This document shows, piece after piece, positions 53,119-60,676 of a DNA stretch of 60,676 nt. Made by a program: the position numbers and the translations under genes. This DNA is from Hyphomicrobiales bacterium (GTDB lineage Bacteria > Pseudomonadota > Alphaproteobacteria > Rhizobiales > JAJFHC01), in NCBI GenBank assembly GCA_021775835.1, contig JAJFHC010000174.1, positions 1 through 60,676 on the forward strand, written 5' to 3'. The first letter of the stretch is position 1; each line of letters begins with the position of its first letter. Below the pieces are notes generated by a model. That model made no database searches and was not told the origin of the DNA. It saw only the letters and a program-made list of their open reading frames with translations.

Positions 53119-54267
53119 TTACTGACTGGCGTCTTGGTCTGTCAGAGCGGCGTGCCAGGTTTCGTAAAATGCTCTTACCGGTTCTTCCCAAACGGGGGAA
53201 AGAATGCCGCCATCGTCGGTTACCGGAGAGTGTTTGCCGCGCTGCAGGTTCTCATAGACCGGCCCGTCCTCTTCCACGTGGATGATGTTTTCGACTTCCA
53301 TCCATTCATCGATTTCAGCTCGGCTGAGCGGCGCTTTGGAGAGGCTGTACAGATAGATCGTACGGTGGGTCTGGTCGGGATGTTCCAGGCTCGGCAGGTT
53401 GCGGTGCACGATGATTGTGTTGCCCGCATAAACCACAAAAATCAGCAATGGCGGAACCGACAGAAAGTGAGATTCTGCCGTAAGGGTTCCATCGGAAATC
53501 GGCGGGCGGCCGCCTGTCCCTTCGGGCATGTAGATGCCGCATCCAAGCAAGCCGTCTTCCGCAATCGTGTAGTGATCGCGCAAGGGAATGCCGGCGCCGG
53601 TCTTGGTGTGTACATAGGGCGTGTGATAGGGCTCGAGCGAGTTTTCCATCACCAGTTTCCAGTTGGCCTGAACGTCACCGTGGGCCAAGGTGTGGAAATG
53701 CTTCAGGTGGGTGAAGTCCACATCCTTCAGGCGCCTGGTCAGGGCACCTAGATGTTCGCTCAACGGTGGCGCCTTGCCGTCGAGGTTGACGAATATCCAG
53801 TCGAGCCAGCGTTCGCACCGGACCTGTCGGAGACTGTGGGATGTGGGGTCAAAACCCTTTGAGAACTGACCGCTTTCGCCGGCGAACTGGCTGGTCGATC
53901 TCAAGCCGCCCTGATGGTCGTAACACCAGCCGTGATAGGGGCAGGTTATGAATTTCGTTTGTGTCTGGTTTTCGCTGACCAGCTCATGACCCCTGTGCCG
54001 GCAGATATTGTGAAAAGCACGGATCTCGCCATCATTGCCGTGGACCAGAAATATCCGCAGGTTGGGCACCGGCGTCATGGCGCCGCGATCGGGAATCTCA
54101 TGAGCAACGCCGGCCAGTACCCAGGTGTTTGCCAGCCAATGTCCAACTTCACGTTCCAGAATGGCCTTGTCGCGATAGGCGCGCCCGGGAAGACCGCGCA
54201 CAAGACCGTCCTCTCGGTCATGGCGGGCATATTGTGTTTGATGCAGCCAGGCTTCCACGTCGTCCAT
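53119..54267 (-). CDS. Rieske aromatic-ring-hydroxylating-type oxygenase, alpha subunit
   Basis: A 382-residue Rieske oxygenase with Cys89-x-His91 (NICRHRGH) and Cys109-x2-His112 (CPYHGWCYD). The mononuclear iron ligands His215 and His220 are in ENSLEPYHTPYVH, at the same positions as in the paralogue at 45351. Such enzymes hydroxylate rings or oxidise N-methyl groups and need a separate reductase, which is not beside it. It precedes the Gfo/Idh/MocA gene in an operon and diverges from the nitrilase gene across 131 bases. Substrate unknown. Confidence 0.9.
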   Translation of the reverse strand: MDDVEAWLHQTQYARHDREDGLVRGLPGRAYRDKAILEREVGHWLANTWVLAGVAHEIPDRGAMTPVPNLRIFLVHGNDGEIRAFHNICRHRGHELVSENQTQTKFITCPYHGWCYDHQGGLRSTSQFAGESGQFSKGFDPTSHSLRQVRCERWLDWIFVNLDGKAPPLSEHLGALTRRLKDVDFTHLKHFHTLAHGDVQANWKLVMENSLEPYHTPYVHTKTGAGIPLRDHYTIAEDGLLGCGIYMPEGTGGRPPISDGTLTAESHFLSVPPLLIFVVYAGNTIIVHRNLPSLEHPDQTHRTIYLYSLSKAPLSRAEIDEWMEVENIIHVEEDGPVYENLQRGKHSPVTDDGGILSPVWEEPVRAFYETWHAALTDQDASQ

Positions 54268-54398
54268 TCAAGTTCCTCTCCAACCCTCAAGCCCGGTTGA
54301 ACCCGCAGGGGTTACGGCGGGTCTTCCGGCCAACCGCCGGTCATGCTAACTTGCCCGTACTACGCTCCAGTGGCGGAGCTTCTCAATCAGGTTCGACC

Positions 54399-55244
54399 AT
54401 GACCCAGACATTTACAATAGCCTGCATTCAAAACTGCGCAACGCCGGACGTTCATGAAAACATTGAAACGTCCTTGAAATTGAGCCGGGAGGCGATCGGT
54501 GCGGGTGCCAAGCTGATTTGCACCCCGGAGTACTTTTCCGGTTTGAAGGGTGAGGGCGCGATCATTCATCCGGTGGCTTTTGAGGAAGCCGACCATCCGG
54601 TAATCCCGGCCTTCGCGACTGAAGCCAAAGCCTCGGGGTGCTGGTTTTTGCTTGGATCCCTCGGCGTCAAGACGGCGGACGGACGGATCAACAACCGTTC
54701 CTATCTGATCGATCCTTCGGGCAATGTTGTGTCGCGCTACGACAAGATCCACATGTTCGACGTCAATCTGGGTGAAGGCAAAGACTACCGGGAGTCCGCG
54801 ACGATTGCACCGGGTTCGCAGGCTGTCGTGGCATCGACGCCGTGGGGCGGCCTCGGGCTTTCGATATGCTACGATCTCAGGTTCGCAAGCCTCTATCGTG
54901 CGCTTGCGCATGGTGGCGCGTCGATGCTGGCGGTGCCGGCCGCTTTCACGAAGTTGACCGGAGAGGCCCACTGGCATGTTCTCAACCGCGCCCGGGCGAT
55001 CGAGAACGGGTGCTTTGTCTTTGCGCCGTGCCAGTACGGCACGCTCGACGGCGGTGGGGAGTGTTTTGGTCACTCGCTGATCATTGATCCCTGGGGGCGG
55101 GTTCTGGCCGATGGCGGCGAGGGTGAAGGTTTCGTTACCGCGGAAATCGACATGGCAGAAGTCGCCTCGGCTCGCCAACGCATCCCGGCCCTTACGCATG
55201 ATCGCGAAATTGTTCTGGCGCAGGCCTCGCAGGCTGCCGAATAA
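54399..55244 (+). CDS. Carbon-nitrogen hydrolase (nitrilase superfamily, Nit2/omega-amidase-like)
   Basis: A 281-residue amidase with the full catalytic triad: Glu44 in CTPEYF, Lys116 in YDKIHMFD and Cys157 in ICYDLRF. The IHMFDVNLGEGKDYRES loop and RALAHGGASMLAVPAAFT strand follow the Nit1/Nit2 branch, which hydrolyses 2-oxoglutaramate-type amides or deaminated glutathione. That would fit the many glutamine- and glutamate-linked genes around it, but the exact amide cannot be fixed. ATG 54399 is chosen because the 90 residues before it in the same frame resemble no protein. Confidence 0.91.
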   Translation: MTQTFTIACIQNCATPDVHENIETSLKLSREAIGAGAKLICTPEYFSGLKGEGAIIHPVAFEEADHPVIPAFATEAKASGCWFLLGSLGVKTADGRINNRSYLIDPSGNVVSRYDKIHMFDVNLGEGKDYRESATIAPGSQAVVASTPWGGLGLSICYDLRFASLYRALAHGGASMLAVPAAFTKLTGEAHWHVLNRARAIENGCFVFAPCQYGTLDGGGECFGHSLIIDPWGRVLADGGEGEGFVTAEIDMAEVASARQRIPALTHDREIVLAQASQAAE

Positions 55245-55295
55245 TCAGGGGTCGATCAGCCTCCCGTCCATACAGACCATTGCACAGGATTCACG

Positions 55296-55793
55296 ATGTC
55301 GATTCAGACTGCATTGCGATCATTGCCGTCAAAGCCGGTAGTGTTCATTGCGCCGGCGATCATGGCGATGGTCCTGTGCTGGTATTACTATGACATCTAC
55401 CGGATCTGCACCCACAGGGCAGGTCACACCATGGTTCTCGACAGAGCCCTCGAAAGAGCAGCCGGCGACAGTAGTCCATTTGTTCTGGAGGACGTGTTTC
55501 CTGCAGACTGGGATACTGTTCGCATTTTTCAGAACTATCAACCGGAGTCAAAATCGTTTGATTGCCCTTTCGGCTGGCACCTTTCGGATGATGAGCGGGA
55601 CACCATCGCAAGCCAGGGCGACCTGACCGTACTTGCGTTTTACAAGGACAAGTTACTGGTCGATTTTGCCGACTACCGGTCCAGCAAAGCCAGTTTCTCG
55701 ATTTCGGATGCCCCGATTGAGCGCCGAGGCGTTGCCTTTGCGGTGACGAAGAAAGAAGGCGATGGCGGATACCAGGTCTCCCGTGGTCAGTAG
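55296..55793 (+). CDS. Small membrane-anchored protein of unknown function
   Basis: A 165-residue protein that I do not recognise. A single hydrophobic segment at about 14-30 (VVFIAPAIMAMVLCWYY) would anchor it, leaving a soluble C-terminal part of about 130 residues on one side of the membrane. That part has mixed charges and no cysteine cluster or known motif. It starts 51 bases after the nitrilase gene on the same strand with a weak ribosome site; codon use and length argue that it is real. The next gene is a short secreted protein. Confidence 0.6.
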   Translation: MSIQTALRSLPSKPVVFIAPAIMAMVLCWYYYDIYRICTHRAGHTMVLDRALERAAGDSSPFVLEDVFPADWDTVRIFQNYQPESKSFDCPFGWHLSDDERDTIASQGDLTVLAFYKDKLLVDFADYRSSKASFSISDAPIERRGVAFAVTKKEGDGGYQVSRGQ

Positions 55794-55887
55794 CGCAAGA
55801 GCGTCAGGTCAAAATCTGACCATCGGCCCGGATTTTGTGATATCATGGCTTTGTTATCGGGGGCATACACGTTTCCAGGAGGACAAG

Positions 55888-56088
55888 ATGATCAGGACAA
55901 TTTTGCTGGCGGCCATCATGACAGCTGGCGTAAGCGGCGTCGGTTCGATCGCTGGCGAACAGAGTCAGTCGACGGCTGCAACATCCAGTACAGCGGTACC
56001 TGACGCTGCGAGTTCCACCCCGGCACCGACCTCCTATCCTGGAGGCTGCCCGCGCGGCGGCCACGGCAAGGAAGCCAAGACGTCCTGA
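55888..56088 (+). CDS. Small secreted Ser/Thr/Ala-rich peptide of unknown function
   Basis: A 66-residue protein with a good ribosome site (AGGAGG at 55877-55882) and a signal peptide (MIRTILLAAIMTAGVSGVGS). The mature part is low-complexity (repeats of SST, AAS and TP) and ends in a short GGCPRGGHGK motif with one Cys and one His, which might bind a metal. No family was recognised. The start at 55888 fits the signal peptide. Confidence 0.6.
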   Translation: MIRTILLAAIMTAGVSGVGSIAGEQSQSTAATSSTAVPDAASSTPAPTSYPGGCPRGGHGKEAKTS

Positions 56089-56123
56089 TTGGTGTCGGCT
56101 AACGAATTCCGGTTATCTTAGAG

Positions 56124-56864
56124 CTATTCGCTGACGACACCCAGCAGGTCCTGCCGGGCTTTTTCCAGGTGCTCGTTGATCAGACCGACGGCGGCATTGA
56201 CGTCGCGCTGGCACAAGGCGCTGTGAATGGCGCGGTGTTGACGATTGTATTCGTCGATCTGGTCCGGTGAAAGAATGACCTCTTTCATGGCGGCCCATTG
56301 TGCGTGCGACCGCACGTCATTGATCTGCTGGTACAGGTGAACCAGGAGCGGATTTCTTGAGCAGCGCGCCAGAAGCAGGTGAAACTCTTCGTCAAGGCGC
56401 GTGAAAAGGTCCTTGTCTCCACCACAACCCTCCAGGCGCGAAATTACGGAGTCCATGCTTTCTAGGTCGCGCCGGGTGGCGTGGACCGCGGCCAGCCTGG
56501 TCATGTAGGGCTCCACGGAAAACCTGGCCTCAATCAGTTGCAATGGACTGATCAGGTCGGTGATCTCCCCGGAGGTGTTTTCCAGCGGTCCCGCATAGCT
56601 GACGAATGTTCCGCTGCCGACCCTGCGGACAACCAATCCGCTTTCTTCCAATTGATTGAGCGCTTTTCTAATTGTGCTGCGCGCTGCGCCGAAGGCGGTT
56701 GCCAGATGCCGTTCGGGTGGCAATTGGTCCCCATCGGAGAACACGCCGGTTTCTATTGCGCGCCGAAGCCTGGATGTAATGGCGCCGGCACCGCGGCCTG
56801 CGCCCGCGATCAGACTGTCATCTGTCCGTTCGCGGTTCAAAAATTCACTGTCAGAGTCAGCCAT
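56124..56864 (-). CDS. GntR family transcriptional regulator, FadR/FCD subfamily
   Basis: A 246-residue regulator. The N-terminal winged helix (TSRLRRAIETGVFSDGDQLPPERHLATAFGAARSTIRKALNQLEESG) is followed by an all-helical FCD effector domain (LDEEFHLLLARCSRNPLLVHLYQQI and HRAIHSALCQRDVNAAVGLINEHL), where His residues normally bind a metal. It diverges from the glutamine-synthetase-like operon across a 508-bp region with several palindromes, so it probably regulates that operon. I chose ATG 56864 (MADSDSE); ATG 56876 is also possible, and a start at 56987 would place the palindromes inside the gene. Confidence 0.89.
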   Translation of the reverse strand: MADSDSEFLNRERTDDSLIAGAGRGAGAITSRLRRAIETGVFSDGDQLPPERHLATAFGAARSTIRKALNQLEESGLVVRRVGSGTFVSYAGPLENTSGEITDLISPLQLIEARFSVEPYMTRLAAVHATRRDLESMDSVISRLEGCGGDKDLFTRLDEEFHLLLARCSRNPLLVHLYQQINDVRSHAQWAAMKEVILSPDQIDEYNRQHRAIHSALCQRDVNAAVGLINEHLEKARQDLLGVVSE

Positions 56865-56880
56865 GGGATCCAGCATAACA

Positions 56881-56927
56881 TGCCAATTGGCATTGGTACA
56901 GAATTGGCAAAAATTGGTTTGCAAACC
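56881..56927. promoter_or_regulatory. Paired palindromes upstream of the GntR gene
   Basis: TGCCAATTGGCA (56881-56892) and GGTTTGCAAACC (56916-56927) are both perfect 12-bp palindromes, with ATTGG half-sites repeated between them. They lie just upstream of the GntR start and resemble the ATTGGT repeats near the divergent operon promoter, as for autoregulation. Confidence 0.5.
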
Positions 56928-57304
56928 GGTAAATGATGTGCAGAGTAGCTGGCGTTGAGTGGTACGAAACCGGCAGAAAAGTGTCAATTAGTTGCGATGC
57001 CGCCGAAGCGGAAGACAGCCGACAAGCTCCAGAAATCCGGCAATGATTAGGGCAATATACGGCGCAATGATTGAAATGCTCGTCAAAGGTAGGGCTGCAT
57101 ATCCTGACAGTGAGACGTCATGGCATTGGTTCAGCCGCTATCTTGCGCATGATGCAGTTGTAATTCATTTGTTCGGTGTCACCGGTTGCGACGAACAGAA
57201 TGAAGATGTGAGGTCAAAAACCGAGACGCCCGTTTGTTGGATGTGACGAAAAGCGGGCGATTCCCGGCGATGAACGAATCACGGGTTGCCAACAATGGTT
57301 TTAA

Positions 57305-57343
57305 TTGGTATTTTTTTGGTAACCATTGGTATATGACTATAAA
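57305..57343 (+). promoter_or_regulatory. Promoter/operator region of the glutamine-synthetase-like operon
   Basis: ATTGGT repeats recur at 57304, 57315 and 57326, and TGGTAACCA (57317-57325) is a TGGT-N-ACCA dyad, the general form bound by FadR-type GntR proteins. A possible promoter is TTGGTA (57316-57321) with TATAAA (57338-57343), 16 bases apart. The operator would overlap the -35 box. The rest of 56928-57300 holds no gene that I can recognise. Confidence 0.45.
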
Positions 57344-57372
57344 CAACGAACCAATTAGGGGAGAGAAGCGTT

Positions 57373-58851
57373 ATGGCCACCGATCTAGAACAATTTGTCG
57401 AAGAAGACGGACGTGATGAAAAGATAAAGCAGGTCCGTGCGAAGATCGACGAAATGGGCATTGAATACCTCTACCTTCAGTTTGTCTCCGTGACCGGCAA
57501 GATCATGGGCAAGGGGATCCCTGCCGATCACTGGGAAACCGTGGCCAAGAAGGGGTTTCAGCTGGTTTATGGCGCGACCATGAATCTGTTTCTCGACCGG
57601 GCCGGCAACTATCTCGGGTATGGCCCGGAAGCCGCCGAACTGATTGGTATTCCCGAGCCCGATACGTTTATGCAACTGCCATGGGACAAACGACTTGCGC
57701 GTTTGTACTGCACACTTTTCCGCAACCGCGAAGAAAAGGAAAATCCGGGGGGCTTCCTGACATCCGATTGCCGCGGCAATCTGCGTCGCCTTCACAATGA
57801 TTTCTCGGAGAAACACAACGGACTTAAGCTGCGCGTGGGCACGGAGCCAGAAATGATGTGGCTCAAGTATGACGAGAACGGAAAACCAAAGGACGGATTT
57901 TCCAAACCCTACTGTTATCACATCGATCAGTTCGAAAGCCTTCGTCCAGTCTACATGAAGGTGATGGAATATTCCCGGGCCATGGGGCTCGACATGATCC
58001 AGGGCGACCACGAAGACGCACCCGGCCAGCTGGAACTGAACTGGATGTACGACGACGTCCTGCGCAATGCGGACCGTTTGACGACATACCGTCAGATCTG
58101 TGCCCAGGTTGGCCGTGAGTTCGGGATCTTTGCCTGCTTCATGACCAAACCGTTCATGGGTGTCTCGGCCAACGGCTGTCACCACAACATGTCGTTGTGG
58201 TACGGCGGCGAGGATACGTTCAAAGCCATCGGCAATGATCCGGACAACCTGCCTGGCATGCGCGAAAACTACATGTATGTGAACGGCGGTGATAATACGT
58301 TCATGCCGGATGGCGACGATCCTCAGATGCCCGGCAAGGCCGGCCTGGTCGCGATCGGCGGCATCGTCCACCACCTTCGTGCTCTGACCGCCATTGGCTG
58401 TTCCACGGTGAACTCCTACCGCCGTTTGTGGGACACAGGTTTCTGGGCACCTGTTTTCGCCGACTGGGGCTTCCAGAACCGCACAACCGGCCTGCGGGTT
58501 TCCGCGCCGGGACGGTTTGAGTATCGTTCGGTCGACTCCATGGTGAATCCCTACATCATGGGATCGACAATCCTTGCGGCCGCCGACGATGGCATCGAAA
58601 ACCAGCTTGATCCCGGTGAGCCCGAAGAACGCAACATCTACGAAGCGATCGAGGCCGGCAAACAGGTCAAGAAATTGCCGATGTCGCTGGGTGAGGCGCT
58701 TGAAGCCCTGGCGGACGACAAAGTCGTGCAACGCGGCATGCCTGGAGAGATGTACCGGCTCTATCACGAGTACAAGTCCGACGAATGGGCCCGTTGCATG
58801 GCAACTGTCACCGACTGGGATAACGAAACCTACATGGAATGCTTGCCGTAG
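57373..58851 (+). CDS. Glutamine synthetase family ligase (GlnT/GmaS-like, probable gamma-glutamylation enzyme)
   Basis: A 492-residue glutamine-synthetase-fold ligase. Metal ligands are seen in GTEPEMMWL (Glu158, Glu160), HEDAPGQLELNW (Glu214, Glu221) and NGCHHNMS (His270/271), with NSYRRLWDTGFWAP and RFEYRSVDSMVNPY completing the ATP and glutamate site. It is about 40 to 50 residues longer than the GlnT and GmaS enzymes, with extra sequence near 280-325. Downstream amidotransferase and GXGXG genes match the arrangement glnT-glxBCD and the N-methylglutamate pathway. Here it could join glutamate to ammonia, methylamine or another amine. A FadR-type GntR gene diverges upstream. Confidence 0.89.
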   Translation: MATDLEQFVEEDGRDEKIKQVRAKIDEMGIEYLYLQFVSVTGKIMGKGIPADHWETVAKKGFQLVYGATMNLFLDRAGNYLGYGPEAAELIGIPEPDTFMQLPWDKRLARLYCTLFRNREEKENPGGFLTSDCRGNLRRLHNDFSEKHNGLKLRVGTEPEMMWLKYDENGKPKDGFSKPYCYHIDQFESLRPVYMKVMEYSRAMGLDMIQGDHEDAPGQLELNWMYDDVLRNADRLTTYRQICAQVGREFGIFACFMTKPFMGVSANGCHHNMSLWYGGEDTFKAIGNDPDNLPGMRENYMYVNGGDNTFMPDGDDPQMPGKAGLVAIGGIVHHLRALTAIGCSTVNSYRRLWDTGFWAPVFADWGFQNRTTGLRVSAPGRFEYRSVDSMVNPYIMGSTILAAADDGIENQLDPGEPEERNIYEAIEAGKQVKKLPMSLGEALEALADDKVVQRGMPGEMYRLYHEYKSDEWARCMATVTDWDNETYMECLP

Positions 58852-58868
58852 GTGCGGGCATTCACTGG

Positions 58869-58886
58869 TCAGCCGTTGTCGGCTGA
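58869..58886. other. Intercistronic hairpin
   Basis: TCAGCCG-TTGT-CGGCTGA is a perfect 7-bp stem, 17 bases after the ligase stop and 36 before the amidotransferase ATG. It lacks a T-run, so it may set the ratio of ligase to amidotransferase by mRNA processing or partial termination. Confidence 0.4.
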
Positions 58887-58922
58887 ACCGTCGATCTGAA
58901 AACCAACAGGAGATACATGCCC

Positions 58923-59858
58923 ATGTGCGGTATAGCAGGGCTTATCCACCGGAATGGCAAGAGCAACGTCGGTCAGGAGATGACCAACATGCTGCAGGCG
59001 CTCAAACACCGGGGACCCGATTCAACAGGCTTTGCCATCTATGGCGAGCCTGTGGAAAACACTTTTATCATGCGATTCAAGGTTGCCGAACAGGAAGACC
59101 TGCATTCCGGCCTCAAGATCCACGACGAAATCACGGACCGCAAGCGGCGGGTGGATGAAACACTCAAGGCGCTGGGAGTGACGGTCACTGAACTGGAGGA
59201 CGCGACGGAGTATGCCTTCCGTTATGAAATCCAGTACGACGGCGACATGAAGAAACTCGCCGATCACGTGGAGGACATCGAAGGTGCCGAGATCCTGTCG
59301 ATGGGCTCAGCGTTGGAACTGATCAAGGACCTTGGGGACGCAACCGTTGTGTCGGATGCCTACGGTCTTGACGATTTCACCGGGACCCATGGGATCGGCC
59401 ATACCCGCATGGCGACTGAATCCGATGTCGACATCCGGTCGGCCCACCCCTACTGGGCTTATCCCTATAACGACATCGCTGTCGTCCATAATGGCCAGCT
59501 CACCAATTACTGGCTGATGCGCCGGAACCTGGAACGTCAAGGGCAACGGTTCGTGTCCAACTGCGACTCCGAGTTGCTTGCGGTCTACACGGCGGTCAAT
59601 CTCGAAAAAGGCCTGACGTTGGAAGAATCCCTCAAGCTGTCAATCGAGGAGATCGATGGCGTGTTCACCTATCTTGTGACGACCAAGGACCAGCTCGGTA
59701 TGGCCAAGGATACCATGGCGGCAAAGCCCATGGTTCTTTACGAAAGCGACGACATGGTTGCCCTGGCTTCAGAGGAAGTCGCAATCCGCGCAATCATTCC
59801 CCATGAAATCGATACATGGGATCCGTACGATGAGGAGGTAAGGGTATGGCAGGCGTAA
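58923..59858 (+). CDS. glxB: Class II glutamine amidotransferase, GlxB/MgsA type
   Basis: A 311-residue amidotransferase subunit. Starting at 58923 (MCGIAG) puts the nucleophile at Cys2 after removal of Met, and AGGAGA at 58908-58913 is 9 bases before it; the ATG at 58917 would be too close and would bury the Cys. RGPDSTGF (30-37), GTHGIGHTRMATES (near 157) and the oxyanion motif HNGQLTNYW (191-199) are all present. It provides ammonia or binds the gamma-glutamyl donor for a glutamate-synthase-like complex. It lies behind the ligase gene, overlaps the GXGXG gene by 13 bases, and is a paralogue of the gene at the left edge. Confidence 0.92.
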   Translation: MCGIAGLIHRNGKSNVGQEMTNMLQALKHRGPDSTGFAIYGEPVENTFIMRFKVAEQEDLHSGLKIHDEITDRKRRVDETLKALGVTVTELEDATEYAFRYEIQYDGDMKKLADHVEDIEGAEILSMGSALELIKDLGDATVVSDAYGLDDFTGTHGIGHTRMATESDVDIRSAHPYWAYPYNDIAVVHNGQLTNYWLMRRNLERQGQRFVSNCDSELLAVYTAVNLEKGLTLEESLKLSIEEIDGVFTYLVTTKDQLGMAKDTMAAKPMVLYESDDMVALASEEVAIRAIIPHEIDTWDPYDEEVRVWQA

Positions 59859-60676
59859 ACACCTCCCATGAAATGGGCATGCACACGGAACCGCTCAAGG
59901 GCCGTGACATCAAGACGATGTTCTCACTCGAGAACGAAGGCGACTACGCCTATGTCTTCGCCAAGGACGTAGACTTCAACAAGCGTGGGTCGGTCGACTG
60001 CGAAGGCAAGGAAGCGACCGCAATCAACAAGGAAATCCGCGAACTGATGGATTCCGGACACGGTACGGTCGTGCTGGAAAACCCGGGTGCGAAACACTCC
60101 ATTATTGTCGGTGTGCTCAACCGGATGAACTTCATCGTGAACGGGTCTCTCGGTTATTTCGGTTGCGGCCTCCTTGATGGACCGAGTGTTCGCATTAATG
60201 GCCGCGTCGGTTGGTCATTCGGCGAGAACATGATGGCCGGCGTCTGTGTAGTCGAGAAGAACGCAGGCTCGACGTTCGGTGCCGCGATTCGGGGCGGCGA
60301 CCTCGTCTGCAAAGGCTCGGTCGGCGCACGCACCGGTATCGACCAGAAGGGCGGGACTATCCTCGTCGGCGGTGATACCGGCGCTTTCTCCGGCTTCATG
60401 ATGCAGCGCGGTCGCATGGTCGTGTGCGGCAATGCCGGCAAGAACCTGGGCGACTCCATGTATGACGGTACGATTTACGTGGGTGGTGAAATCAAGGATC
60501 TGGGCGTTGATGCAGTGCCCGGCGAATTGACCGACCTCGACAAGGCCTGGCTCACCCGCAAGCTCACCCAATACGAAATGATGCCCGAAAAGGGAGTCGA
60601 TCATTTCACCAAGATCGTGGCTGGGAAGCAGTTGTGGAGTTACGACAACCTGGAGCCATCAGAGAAGAAACTGGTT
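59846..60676 (+). CDS. glxC: GXGXG-domain glutamate-synthase-like subunit, GlxC/MgsB type (3' end outside window)
   Basis: The first 277 codons of the GXGXG subunit, open to the right edge. The repeated glycine motifs are visible (GWSFGENMMAGVC, FGAAIRGGDLVCKGSVGARTG, GDTGAFSGFMMQRGRMVVCGNAG, YDGTIYVGGEI). The ATG at 59846 has a good ribosome site (GAGGAGG at 59832-59838) and overlaps the amidotransferase gene. The family is around 230 to 290 residues when separate, so the gene is probably almost complete and an FMN-synthase gene should follow outside the window. Confidence 0.91.
   Translation, partial: MAGVNTSHEMGMHTEPLKGRDIKTMFSLENEGDYAYVFAKDVDFNKRGSVDCEGKEATAINKEIRELMDSGHGTVVLENPGAKHSIIVGVLNRMNFIVNGSLGYFGCGLLDGPSVRINGRVGWSFGENMMAGVCVVEKNAGSTFGAAIRGGDLVCKGSVGARTGIDQKGGTILVGGDTGAFSGFMMQRGRMVVCGNAGKNLGDSMYDGTIYVGGEIKDLGVDAVPGELTDLDKAWLTRKLTQYEMMPEKGVDHFTKIVAGKQLWSYDNLEPSEKKLV

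Noticed and set aside
56992..57246. Possible 84-codon gene in the region between GntR and the GS-like gene
   Set aside because: No ribosome site, no family resemblance and composition unlike coding sequence.
57385..58767. Long open frame of 460 codons on the minus strand
   Set aside because: It lies wholly inside the GS-family gene on the other strand, has no recognisable motif, and reflects codon composition.
1..60676. Complete N-methylglutamate pathway (mgsABC, gmaS, mgdABCD)
   Set aside because: No four-subunit sarcosine-oxidase-like mgdABCD is visible; only the synthase-like and ligase-like parts are present, so the pathway is not claimed.
1..60676. CRISPR array, tRNA, rRNA or prophage
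   Set aside because: No spaced direct repeats, no cloverleaf-like sequence in the gaps and no phage structural genes were seen by reading; a dedicated scan would be needed to exclude small RNAs.

Overview
The window reads as a chromosomal stretch of a heterotrophic alphaproteobacterium. The evidence is the moderately high GC, the dense gene packing with ATGA overlaps, the stand-alone glutamate-synthase-like subunits of the Glx/Mgs type, paired sarcosine/dimethylglycine-dehydrogenase-like flavoproteins and DUF6481. No rRNA, tRNA or CRISPR array was seen. Most genes act on amino compounds: gamma-glutamylation, polyamine breakdown, N-demethylation, transamination and ring hydroxylation. About 50 intact or edge-truncated genes and two gene remnants are supported.

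Layout. (1) 1-5313: an edge-truncated class II amidotransferase, a GXGXG/FMN glutamate-synthase fusion and a GltD-like flavoprotein carrying an extra, degenerate TIM barrel. (2) 5363-9085: an MFS transporter, a RidA protein and two DMT exporters, with a MITE-like element between the convergent ends. (3) 9367-17837: mixed genes, namely DUF6481, a spermidine-synthase-like protein, RtcB, a LysR remnant, cytochrome P460, a GntR-controlled lyase and TauD-type dioxygenase, a GST and TrhO. (4) 17986-22358: an ABC exporter operon whose ATPase lacks the Walker A lysine. (5) 22422-28146: polyamine-type genes (dialkylglycine-decarboxylase-like enzyme, PuuA-like, SpuC-like, PuuB-like) around two TTTTGTGATCACAAAA-type palindromes. 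(6) 28151-40733: PHP protein, aminotransferase, MttB-family methyltransferase, LysR, two tandem dimethylglycine-dehydrogenase-like proteins, a BaiN-type flavoprotein and an enolase-superfamily dehydratase. (7) 40996-46535: MlaC-like protein, F420-hydrogenase-beta-like iron-sulfur protein, hydantoinase-like protein and a Rieske oxygenase. (8) 46728-47842: a dehydrogenase with different codon use and a frameshifted VOC remnant. (9) 48082-51954: a four-gene tungsten aldehyde oxidoreductase operon. (10) A second MITE copy, then Gfo/Idh/MocA and Rieske genes, a nitrilase and two small unknown genes. (11) 56124-60676: a FadR-type GntR regulator diverging from a glutamine-synthetase-like ligase, amidotransferase and GXGXG operon that runs off the right edge.

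How the parts fit. The two edges hold paralogous glutamate-synthase-like modules: the right one is separate subunits behind a glutamine-synthetase-family ligase, the left one has fused subunits and its own GltD-like reductase. With the PuuA/PuuB/SpuC set and the MttB and dimethylglycine-dehydrogenase genes between them, the region looks like an accessory zone for moving amino or methylamino groups onto glutamate and oxidising the products. That pathway reading is inference: substrates cannot be read from sequence. Motifs, frames, starts and palindromes described below were read directly.
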